From positions 34,908,703 to 34,972,702 of the forward strand of contig OX463822.1 of assembly GCA_949825045.1 (NCBI GenBank): 64,000 bases of DNA, in the 5' to 3' direction. The first letter of the stretch is position 1. Each line of letters opens with the position of its first letter. The notes below the pieces were generated by a model. The model was not told the DNA's origin and ran no database searches. It saw nothing but the letters and a program-made list of their open reading frames with translations. Shown here piece after piece: positions 23,066 through 34,500 of the stretch. The position numbers and the translations under genes were made by a program. The stretch is from Argyresthia goedartella (lineage: Eukaryota > Arthropoda > Insecta > Lepidoptera > Argyresthiidae).

Positions 23066-23760
23066 TACATTATAAATAATATCCAGGAATAGATCATTAT
23101 AAAATTATTAAGCGATTTCTTTTTTGAGTAAGACTCTTATCATTTATGTAATCTTGAATATTGTAATATCCCTTTTTTTAATTAAGTGGTTATTACATGG
23201 CATTTAAATTGCTTATATGGCCATTTCAGAATCTCCAGAGGTATCCTGTTGTAGTAGAGAATGCATTGACCCTTGAAAGAATTGCTAACTTTCGCGGGTC
23301 TAAACCGGAATGCATCTAGTCTGTGGTTATTTATTAGGTTAACATTACAGCTATCGCTAATAATAGAAAATGTTGACAGGTTCTTGCGTACATACATTAT
23401 ATTAAAAAAAAAACTTTTGTAAGTAAGTACCTATGTCAATTAACAAAAAGTTATCTTAGGGAGTCTCTACGTTTTACATTATACATTTCTCGAAGAGCTC
23501 TTTTCTGATATAAAATGGTTTGAATATCCTCTGCTCTCCCCCACAACAAGATATCATAGGACATCACACTATGTAAGCAACTTAAATAGACTAGCCTTGC
23601 TGTAGCCAATTAGCCATATCCGTGTTTTGACTGATGTCCTTAACAGCGTAAGCCGCGGAACTTAATCTAATAGCTAATTTACCTACTGCAATTTGCTATC
23701 AATGGTTATCCCAAGATACATCTCAATATTGTGCAACCCCTTCGACCTTTCACCCGACGC
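23066..23760 (-). mobile_element. 5'-truncated LINE, RT C-terminal part
   Basis: Minus strand pieces: ARLVYLSCLHSVMSYDILLW near 23580, a block ending with LREMYNVKRRDSLR, then a frame at 23182-23397 (MYVRKNLSTF... VSNSFKGQCILYYNRIPLEI). This is the same C-terminal layout as the LINE at 4665-8618 but a different copy. The 3' untranslated end (23066-23180) is repeated in opposite orientation at 23886-24010. Confidence 0.75.
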
Positions 23761-23811
23761 GAGTCACGACGCAGATAGTCCACCCATAAACATTTTAAAC
23801 ATTTACCTGCA

Positions 23812-23880
23812 GGCACATATACATTGCTTCTGACCCCACACTAGGATACCCTGTGTCGTAGGTGCCAGAAACAGTGACGT
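23812..23880 (-). mobile_element. SINE family 2 fragment
   Basis: Reverse of the body of the SINE at 24016: ATTGCTTCTGACCCCACACT, then GGATACCCTGTGTCGTAGG. The tRNA-like head is missing. Confidence 0.65.
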
Positions 23881-23885
23881 CTTTA

Positions 23886-24010
23886 AAATTTTACTTAATT
23901 TAAAAAAGGGATATCACAATATTCAAGATTACATAAATGATAAGAATGCTTGTTCTTAATCTAACTCAAATAATTTTATAATTATTTATTCCTGGATATT
24001 ATTTATAATA
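23886..24010 (+). repeat. LINE 3' end fragment, plus orientation
   Basis: Inverted match to 23066-23180 (AATATTCAAGATTACATAAA, then GATAAG). It lies directly upstream of the SINE at 24016. Confidence 0.6.
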
Positions 24011-24015
24011 TTTTT

Positions 24016-24262
24016 GACGACCTATGTGGTGCAGCGGTTCTGGCTCTGCCTTCCATGCGAGAGGTTCCGGGGTCGATCCCCGGCTGGGGTAAAAATATAA
24101 AACCCCAGGCCTTGGATGCTTATATGTGTGTGACGTCGCTTTTTCTGGTTCCCACGACACAGGGTATCTTAGTGTGGGGCCAGAAGCAATGTATGTGCCT
24201 GTATGTAAATATGTAAATGATGATTGATGCAATAAACGTTAATCTAATCTAATCTAATCTAA
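24016..24262 (+). mobile_element. tRNA-derived SINE, family 2, full copy
   Basis: Head with TGTGGTGCAGCGGTTCTGG (A-box region) and GGGTCGATCCCCG (B box). The body contains GGTTCCCACGACACAGGGTA, and the tail is repeated TAATC. Other copies: 23812 (reverse fragment), 32572 (plus) and 58165 (reverse). Confidence 0.85.
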
Positions 24263-24263
24263 A

Positions 24264-24397
24264 TTATAAGTATAATATTTATCTATATAAGTATGTGTAC
24301 CGTTGTCTAGTACCCAAGATACAGGGAATCCTAGTTTGGGGCTAGATCAATGTGTGTAAAATAGTGTCCAAGGTATTATTATTATTTGTACCAGTTA
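24264..24397 (+). mobile_element. SINE family 1, 5'-truncated
   Basis: Body and tail only: TATCTATATAAGTATGTGTA, CCAAGATACAGGGAATCCTA and the closing ATTATTATTATT run. It lies directly after the family 2 SINE. Confidence 0.8.
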
Positions 24398-25060
24398 AGC
24401 AAAATATAGGTATATATATATATATATAAATTCATTTGGTTTTCTATTATTATACGAAAAGGATAAAACTACCCAGTATCATTGTCTCATACCTGTTTGT
24501 ATATTTATTTTCTGTTTTCACGAATTCACATAACCTACCTACAAGAACTGTCTGTAGATATACGAGCTTCACTCTAGTTCATGATTGGGTGTAACAACTT
24601 GCCATGTCACTGATGTGTCCCACAGTCCACACATTAAGTTAATTACCTGCTAGGTACCTAGTTGTTACTACTGTTCAGTAATATAATAAGGTACGGGGTG
24701 TTTGCTTCCGAATGATCTGGAAGACAGTGCATCAATAAACTGGAAACACCGGAGGTAATAGAATTAGAAGTCAATCACATTAACGAGGCAATAACTGATA
24801 GTAATATAGGTAGCTATGTCGGTGGATGTATACGGCAGAAGTGAGATCCATCATTCATCCATTACATATAGTTCCCTGTAGGTATAGTGGCAACGCACAA
24901 CACATACCACGACAGCAGCACACTTACAGGAGTTACAGAGAATGGCCTGTGTAGCCATCAATATGTCAATAATTCCTAACCTTGCATTTAATTCATTTAA
25001 CATCTGCTATTATTTATTTAAAGTTATCTAAGCAATAGAAGGGGGTGGCGACGATATGCT
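24398..25060. other. No recognisable feature
   Basis: AT-rich upstream flank of gene 1. No repeat copies recognised. Confidence 0.4.
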
Positions 25061-25065
25061 TCACC

Positions 25066-25443
25066 CCACACCCGAAGCTCCCGGCTCCCGGCGACACGGG
25101 CAGGCGGCGGCGGCGGCGGCGCGGGGGGTGCGCGGGGGGCAGCGGCGCGGGCCAGGCGCGCGGAGCCGCACGGCGCCGCCACCGCCCGCCTCGCCGCCCC
25201 GTTTGCAAGCTCCGCGCTACAGATCACAGTTTCACATCACAGTCAGTCAGTGCCTTACCCGGCGCGCCGCCCGTCACACGCAGCCGCGCGCCGCAACAAC
25301 ACGCTCGACTGTTTACATCATACGACAGCTGAGTCAGCTGACAGTAGCCCGCAGTAATCGTGATGTGTCAGTGGCGGCGGTGACCGCGCGACTGACCCTC
25401 GTCCTCGCACCAGCGGCGACCAGTCATCACATCACCAGGAGAC
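25066..25443 (+). promoter_or_regulatory. CpG-rich leader and likely promoter of gene 1
   Basis: A sharply GC-rich block runs up to the start codon of gene 1. TCAGTCAGTG at 25243-25252 matches the arthropod initiator TCAGT, so transcription could start there, leaving about 200 bases of leader. CACATCAC occurs at about 25233, at 25429 just before the ATG, and again just inside intron 1. No TATA box is evident. Open frames on both strands here result from GC content, not coding. Confidence 0.4.
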
Positions 25444-25512
25444 ATGGCGTGCGGCGGCGGCAGGCTCTGCAGCTCCGAAAAGCTCTTCATCTTCATCAAT
25501 GTTACCTTCGCG
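25444..25512 (+). CDS. Gene 1 exon 1
   Basis: 23 codons, MACGGGRLCSSEKLFIFINV then TFA, followed by a strong donor GTGAGT at 25513. It encodes a short N-terminal cytoplasmic segment and the start of membrane segment 1. The equivalent exon of gene 2 (59740-59790) ends in the same position and phase. Confidence 0.82.
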
Positions 25513-28500
25513 GTGAGTCAGCCACATCACAGTTCAACATATCGCATCTATTCTGACGGAAGTCCCTGATAAGCTTCGTTTCGGGGAACCCGCGCCGTCC
25601 CGATAGAGTTAATGTTAGCTCATAGCTCTGATTGCAATAAGCATCTGATCTCTTTTAGCTAAGTAGGTAGTAGTAGGTACTTACAACTACATACCTTCTT
25701 TCCAGACCTAAATGAAACTTTATTGCGTACACTCGGTGTTTTATCGGGACTTTTGAGACGTTTCCGTTCGTGTCAAACTTCGTTATGAAAGCTCAAAATA
25801 TTAGGCTTACTTACAAAGTTCCACCAAAATGGCTTTACTCTAGTCTAATTATTTCTTGGAGATATTCAAGAGCTGTTTATTTTACACTGAAATAGAAAGA
25901 ACCACGAAGTATGTACATAAGCTCTGCCGAAACTGTAATCATTATTAAAATTCGATTTTAGACCTAAACCATTTCTAAAACGTATTCTAATACGAAACGT
26001 TTCATTACGTACCTACTAATGGTGGTAAGAGAGCATCTTTGTGTAGAACTATTCATAATTTCAAAAAAAAAAAACATTTGCGTAAGCACGACAACGTACA
26101 CAATGTATGTATATCACAGATACCTACTTTAAAAAAGTAATGCTGAAAACAATATGCGCTCGAGAAAAATGTTTTTGTTTTCAAAATCAAAAAATCAAAA
26201 TCAAAATCAAAAATCATTTATTTCCATACGATGTTGTTACATCACTTAGATCCGTCATTACATTTTTTGGGTGAGTTCACTAACCCAATGGCGGAATCTG
26301 TGGAGAAGAGCTCACCGAAGAAACTCCACAGTCGTCGCATCTTTTGCGTTTCCTTTTTTAAATAAAATATTGTCAAATTACAAAATGAATGCTAATTATA
26401 TATCGAAACAGCCTGTTACTCAAACAATCTATTCCCATGGACATCTGTCCTCTAAGTAATCAGATATCCTGTAGTAACCTTTTTTATACAATTTCTGTTT
26501 TATTATTATTTAAACTTGTCTAAAGGTAAGTTTTTAATATCAGTAGGGACCTTATTGTAATAGCGTATACAATTGCCTTTAAAAGAATTACTAATTTTAT
26601 GTAGTCGGCTTACATAAGCAACCAACTTGTCTTTATTTCTAGTATTAAAATTGTGTACATCACTGTACTTCTGAAAATTAGTTATATTTCTTTTTACATA
26701 CACAAGATTGTCATAGATATATTGAGACACAAATGTCAGAATATTGATTTCTTTAAACTTTTCCCTCAGTGACACTCTAGGCCCTAATCTATAAATTGCA
26801 CGAACAGCCCGTTTCTGCAGAATAAATATACTATAAGCATTCGCAGCGTGACCCCACAATAATTAGGTAATTTTCAAATAATTAGGTACCTAGTTTGGTA
26901 GTTAACCCACTAAGAAGCTTTTTGTTTCTGATCACTTTAGAAACCTAAATCTCTTATACCCATCCCATTAGTATTACAAATCATAACAACACCTTATCTA
27001 TTAGTTTAGAGCTTTTGTTCTTTTTTCTGTTATTGTGTGTCTGAAATTCCTTTTTAGTTGAGTCAACAGATCTCCCTTAGCCTTAGATAATTCCTTGTTA
27101 CCCTTTCGTCGCCCTTTGTTCATCCACGCTTCGCTGGACTGAAACTCAAACAATATCATCATCAGGAATGTGACGGACGTTACTCGGTCATGTCTTACTT
27201 TAATCACTTTACTTAGTGTTATTACGTATCTCCCGCGCTCGCAATCACTGCCTGAAGGTTGGTTACCTGCCGGGAAATAAAAACAAACGAAGCTCGTCGC
27301 CATAAAACTCATCTCGTAGGCTTGCAAGCGGCGGCGGCGGCGGCGAGGCGGGGTGGCGGTCTCACGTTATCATATCGTCGAGGTATGCAAATCGCTCTCG
27401 CCGGGTTCACGAGCCACTTGTCTGCTAGCCGCGGTAACCCGAGGAGCCACATGCACGGCGAGGCACGCTCCCCTCATATCATCTCGACCTTTCTCTGAAT
27501 CCCTCTTCAACCCTTTCAACGCTCGCCTCCTTGAAATTACGAGCTCGCGCTTTTATTCAGTCGGATCTATTATCGCATCTTGTATAGAAGACCCTTCCGA
27601 AGCAATGACCTGATTTCGTTTGTCTGTTCTCCGCAATTTGGCAAAGCCTCATGAGTACTCGTGACCTCAGATACAAGTTCAAATTGAAGATAGTGATGAT
27701 TCAACCGCAGAGACGACGGCGATCGCCACCACGTAGAATCTTTGAAAGATATTGATTACAGTTTTATGTGCTTCCCCGGTAGCGCGGGCGACCCACGTTC
27801 CGCTCACTGGACGCTCACCTGTTGATTTTGGATCACGTTGTTTTAAAACTTAGGTACCAAAAAGTTTCGCAGCAGATTTACGACACGGACTCTTTGTAGC
27901 AACCACTCGAGCGAAGCCGAAACTAATCGTGATTATAACATAGATCTCGCAAGGTTACCACTAGGGATGTCGCAAATATTCGCATTCGCATTCGCTTAGT
28001 TCAAGTTCAAGTTCAAAGTTTTTTATTCATAATAGTATAAAAGCATAATAAAACATTAAGGAGGTGTCTAATTATTAGTACATAATATATAGGGTGCAAT
28101 GAACTGGTTTAATGCCAGATGTCGATGTCTTGTAAAAAGTCATTAATTTTGTAGTAGGCCTTTGTGCACAAAGTGTGCTTTATACATGTTTTGAATCGAG
28201 CTTCAGTTAAGTTTTGTATTTCTTGCGGATTTTTATTGTAGAAGCTTATACAGTGTCCCATAAAAGAACTACTAACTTTTGTGTGTCTGAACATTAGAAA
28301 AGAAAGCTTATGTTTATTTCTAGTTTGCACATTATGGTGGCTATCAATGGTTTTAAAGCTACAGATATTTTCCCTCACATACATTATGTTTTCATAGATA
28401 CATGATGTTGATTTCTTTGAAGAAATCTCTCAGAAAGTCTCTATTACCTAGCTTATAAATAAATCGGATCACTCACTTCTGCAAAATGAAGATGGTCTCA

Positions 28501-31500
28501 ATGTCAGCAGCCCGCCCCATAGTAGTATGCCGTAGGACATAATGCTATGCAAATAATACTATCTCTGACATGTTTTCTACCATGAATGGCAAATCATTTT
28601 CATACACGAGGAAAAGGAATGGACCCAGAATAGATCCCTATGGGACTCTCATATTCACCTGAAATCCCGACGATTTTGTCCTACTAATGTCAGCTTTTTG
28701 AACCCTGAAGCCGCTTTTTGAAGCCTTTTATGCCGTAGTGTTTTAGCTTTAAGAGCAATATTTCGTAGTCTACTCAGTCAAATGCTTTGGACGGGTCACA
28801 AAAACACATATAGCGTCCCTGCGATCTTCCCACGCATTATAAATATGTTTAACTAACATGACCACAGCATCTTTTGTCGACCGCCTTTTTGTAAATCCAA
28901 ACTGCTGGCTATGGAGAATTTGATGCGCATTGAAGTGCGCCAGCAACTGACCCAATATAATCTTCTCAAATATTTTACTCAATACGGGTAGAACCGAGAC
29001 GGGTCTGAAATTTGTGGGGTCATCCTATCGCCGCTTTTAAATAAAGGTGTAACATGAGATCAGGGAAAGTAGTCTCATCTACACATTTATTGAAGGTTTT
29101 AGCTAAATGAGGGGCAATTTCGTCAATCACCGAGCTAATAATTTTTAATGAAATGGCCCAGAGATCCTCGATTTTTTTTAAATGTGACATCTCAAATGCT
29201 TTAATTATGCCATAGGGCTCAATATATGCGAATGAGAAATTTTGATTGCACTTTGAAACATTGTCTTGTAAAAATTATTCAGCAAGATCCGGAGACGAGT
29301 CTAAATAAGCTGTAGTAACAATTGGAACATTTGTGAAGAACTGTTCAAATGCTGCCGCGATGTCATCGTTAGAAGTTATTAGTTTATCTTCAATCTTAAG
29401 TAAAAAGCTACGGTCTCCTGATTTTGTTTTATCTGCTTCTCTATTTATGATATTCCAAATTGTTTTAGTTGTATTCGACAATGTAACAATCTTCGATTTT
29501 ATGTGTTCGCACTTAGCTTTTCATTTTAATAAATAATATGATAAAAATTGGGTCCTGTGTAGATGTTATTTTGTCATAAAGTGCATAAAGTGGAACCCTA
29601 CTTTTACGGATGCCTTTTGTTGCCCATTCAATGAAACCCTACTTTACTATCGCTATTTGTAAGTTTATGTTATTTAAAATTGTTTTCGAAGCTATCTGAA
29701 AGTTTGTTGAATAAGTCCGTAAAGTGTTCATTCGCTTTTTGAGTATTATTTTGAGTAGGTAAGCTACTTTGTAAATCTTGTTTAAATGATTCATTTTTTT
29801 TGTTGTCATCGGCCTACACAAGACTACTTCCTGTGATTTTAAATCTACTTCTAAGTTGACAATTCTCCCATTGTGATCAGACTTTAAACAATTTACTGTA
29901 CACTTCTTCAAAATTTTGAAACATCAGTAGATGTTATCAAGGGAGGTTGCAGTAGTTTCAGTTATTCTTGAGGGCTCTTTGAAGATGTTGACTAAATTGC
30001 ATGATTAAAAATTATCATTAATTTAGTATGCAACGGGGAGTCCACCAGCAAGTCTATATTGAAGTCACCGCAAATAACTACTTTTTTGTTACTACTTGAA
30101 GCTGCTCTCAAGACATCCTCCAATAGTGATTCAAATATACCATAATCACTGGTAGGGGGTCTGTATCAAGAGCTTATGCGCCTACTTCGTGGTTCTTTCT
30201 CTTTCAGTGTAAAATAAATAGCTCTTGAATATCTCCAAGAAATAATTAGACTCGATTAAAGCCATTTTCGTGGAATTTTGTAAGACTAAAGCGAATCAAT
30301 CGCATCATTTTGAACATTCGCATTGACATTTGCGAATGTATGCGAATGCATATCGAGTTGTGTCCGCCGCCGGTGGCAACAAGAAATAGTTACTTTTTTC
30401 GGAAATATGAACTCTCTTTTAAACTTTTTTATTCAATTCAATTTCATTTATTCATTCACGATTATTAAATCATATTTGAATAAAACGTAAAACTAAAACA
30501 CAAAAACATTAATACAATACTATACTATAATAAATAATTCCAAAAAATATTATAGGCTTGAGGCCAATTTACAAATTAATTCAATGTCAATAAGATTACC
30601 ATACTAAATAAACATAATTTTTCTAAGATATTAATGCCGATCATATTTATTTATGAAATCCTCAAGAGCACTTCTTCAACAAGTATTTTTGCAAAGCATT
30701 CTTAAATTTGGTCATGTAGTCAATTAGTTTTAAGTCAATAGGCAATTTATTGTACAGGATAACGGCCTGGTACCTTGCACTGTGACTTGCCACTTGCAGT
30801 CAAATAGTGTCTCGATTTAGTATATGTGTGTAACAATACAATAACGGTGCATAACTCTAGTGTATTGTTCTTATTATTTTGCTCATTTTTATAGTAAGTG
30901 ATACAAATAGGTATGATTAAAGTTGATCAAAGTTTTTTAAAATGCTGCTTTCTAAACTTTCGCATTCGCACACTCGCATCCTGAACATTCGCATTCGCAT
31001 TGGCGAATGTGATAAATATGACATTAGTGACATCCCTGGTTACCACTAGACGAGCTAACCCGAGCCGCGAGCAGCGGGCATGGCGCACAATCGGAGATCA
31101 GAGATCAATCTCCTGCGTCACTCACACTACGCAGTACCTACGCACTGATATTCTTCGAAGTAATTCATGTAACAGAATCGACACGAATAATATGTTGAGT
31201 TGTCGATACCGGTTCCGGGGAGAAGGCGGCGGCGTTTGTTGGCATGAAGCTCCGAGAGACGGAACTCGACCTCCATTATCCACTAGTGTTTTATGATTTA
31301 CTTAACTGTGCAAACATCATACCGCTATCGAAGGTCTCGTTCGTTGTTTTCGTTGATTATTGCAATTAGAAGCGTTCTACAAATTTCCTCCAAACGGGAA
31401 TCATATCCTATCGAGTTTTTTCTAAGCTAAGCAGTGGGCAGCTGCCGTCAAACAAGATTGAGCGCAATCTTGTTTGACGACAGTTTTCCACTGCTACCGG

Positions 31501-34500
31501 CATATTTCTCCTTCCTCCAGCCGGTCCGGCTTTAACTCGGAGACGTATAGTATATTCTAAAAAGCTTTTCTGCATGCCACTTACCATATGTGTAGTCCTA
31601 AATCATGTTAATCCGTAATTGGCCTATGCATCAAAAATGTTAAACTTACTTTTAAATTAGAACTGTGGACTTTGTAACAAGAAATAAATAAATGTGTTGC
31701 GTCATTGTCACCTGCGCCCGCGCAGCTGTAAAGTTGTGCATTACCACAAGTTATACTTAATACTATAGAAACCTAGTACCTAGAAAAGTATGAAACACTA
31801 CTCAAAACACATACCGTAAAACCCTATGTATGTATATATGTGTGTAAACAAAGTGCCAGGTATAGCATTATACCAAAGCTGCCGTAAATCTGGACGGGTC
31901 GCATGCATAATGTATCGATTGTTCTTCGGTAGTTTAAGAGCAAGTTCTCGGTGTCAGCTGGCACGGCAGCGGGTCGTATGAACGCGGAATGCTAAACAAA
32001 CAAAACTGGGAACATTTCTCCAGGTACACAGATTATCAAACGGACTCAGGTCTTTTGAGTTGTTACTGTATGTACAGATCCCAAATTAACTGGATTCCTT
32101 GCCGTCCCATTAGCACTACGAGACCTATTATGCAGCGTTACGACACCTTTCTTTTATGAAAGGACCAAAATAATAATATGCGAGAGCCGCAGCTATCTAC
32201 AAAGGCCAATAAATGCATTCCTTGAAATTGCAGATATTGCTCTTTGACTTTTATGAGAGCAGTCGTGCTCTGAATGCTAAACTTCTAATCGCATAGCGTA
32301 AATATTTGAGTGAGTGACTCGTACCGGTTCAGCTGCCGATGAGGAAATTAAACAAAGGCTTGTACCTTATCGATGAATAATGAATGTGTCACTAGCATAC
32401 TCCGCAAAAATGTCAAGCGTGGCCATACACGGCGTCGGCGATTGTAAGAATACAGGCGATTAGAATCAGATAACAGACAGAACCAGCACCTGCAGTTGAT
32501 CGGCAGAAAAATATAATGAAATACAATTACTTACGCAGAGGTGATTAACTGTACAAGTATCTGCTTTACGTCTACCTGTGTGGTGTTGCGGTCTGTGACT
32601 GTGCCTCGCAAGCCAGAGCTCCCGGGTTCGAGTCGTGTGACGTCGATGTTTCTGGTTCCCACGATATAGGGTGTGCTAATATGAGGCCAGAAGCATGGTG
32701 CCTGTATATAAATGTTTATTTGTAAAGATATTTTCTACAGTTATCCTGTGTTAGGACCGTGCGGATTGGCGCACAGACAAGAGGGAAGGCTCACGCCCAA
32801 CTGTGGCTCAATGTGGGCTGAGCATGATGACGTTGATCCTGTCTTCGTCTCAGAGATCCTCTGAAGTCTAACCAAGCAATTTCAAAGTTTAGCATGATAT
32901 TAAAAGTGTTTTGTACCGTTCTGTCTATATCAGATTTCCGTCAGTGTTGAAAAAGTACTGAGCATTTGACCATGTAAAGTTATGAAATAAATAAAAGCTT
33001 TTGATGATGTCAGAACTTATATAATATGTCAGCCGCTGCAGTGGTATCTTTGCTTTGCATATTCCCTCTGAGTTCCCCATCAACAAACAGTCAAACTAGC
33101 TTGCCAGGTTTCCCATGCCAGTCACCGCATTGTCGCCATAATTACCCACAGTCCAACAGAGCTTGGCATGGATCTCCCTCCTGTTTACGTAAGAAAAATA
33201 CCTATCACAAACAGATCTCGCTGAGTCACTGCGATGGGTCCCAAAGTTAAGATAAGCGTGACCTTCATTTTTGCGAGAAGGCCCTAAATGGAGCTGACAA
33301 TGCTTTAACTAAAGTTACGCAAGCAGCGAGTAGAGAGTTACTATAGAGAGCGTTTGTTATTGTATGCAAGGAGTTATCAGCTGCGGTGGGAGTCGGGCGC
33401 GGGGCGAGCGACTACAACGATAGATAACAACCACACAAACCTCGTATTAGTTCGGTTGTTTTCTTTTTGGGCGTAATATTTGGCTTGCGATCTCAGTTTC
33501 AAAACGATGGGCAGATTTTACTATTCTATTTCGGTGATAAGAATAAGTAGTTCTTAGCTCGTTCCAGCTGGGTTATTTTAAATCCTAAATATTTTCTCTT
33601 TAATCTCCGATAGAAGGGAATCGAATACCCTGAAACCACAAATACACTGAAACCACAAAATATCCATTATAAACTTGTCGTGATACAACAGTGTGTTAAA
33701 TAATACGTCTTGCATTACCTTTGTAATCGTTTAACTGACTGCACCTTAAAACTCGTGTACGCGTGCACTCACAGTGGTAATTTCAACGCGTCATTGTTTT
33801 TCGATGAATACCGACGTAATATTCCAGTTGGACTTGATCTATGAACTAGTGCCATACCTGGTATTGTTATTGTAATACATACAGTACAAAGTATACTATC
33901 TGCCTGCCCAGCCCACACGTGTTTAATCAGTTGGAACTTGCACTTAACTGCAATTCTGAACTGACTCATGTCGCGTCTTCGAACAGATCACCTTTTTCCA
34001 GACACGACTAAATGTGTCCACTCAACTGTCATTCCATGATTATGCTACACTCAAAGATGTTTCGGCGTCGACTTTGTCTGCACTAAAACCAGAAATAACG
34101 CTACTATATAATATAAATTGCTTCTCTACATTTTAGCCCTGCTACATTTTAGTTTGTCAAGATCAATATAGGTATTGTAGGAAGAATGTAACTAAACTAT
34201 TCACACATTTACTTATTGTACTCAAGGCTCTATTCCCAACTTTGGAAGGAAAGCTAAGGATGAAACCAAGAACTGCGGTTAGCTAAATGTGCGGAGGTAA
34301 GTGTGGGCATTGAACACGACTGCGAGTATAAATAAAATGTGACAATGTACGATATGATGGGAGAAGAAGCAACCTTATATATAATACAAGCGTAGGATAA
34401 CAAATAAAGTAAAGACCGTGTTATTGACATAAATTCACAAGCAAGGCTCTCCGTGTAGTATAAATCCATTACATTCGTGTATTTACTGAACAAGCAATAC

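Larger units (their letters stand above)
27962..31038. mobile_element. hAT-like element 3, with nested LINE pieces
   Basis: Flanked by a perfect 8-bp duplication GTTACCAC (27954-27961 and 31039-31046). Ends TAGGGATGTC and GACATCCCTG. Subterminal repeats of GCATTCGCATTCGC at both sides (27978-28000, about 30310-30355, 30960-31012). No hAT transposase is seen; the interior is filled by LINE fragments. It lies in intron 1 of gene 1. Confidence 0.85.

Noticed and set aside
25014..25556. Several frames on both strands upstream of and across gene 1 exon 1
   Set aside because: Stop-poor because of GC content; only the short frame at 25444 joins to a strong donor and matches the paralogue.
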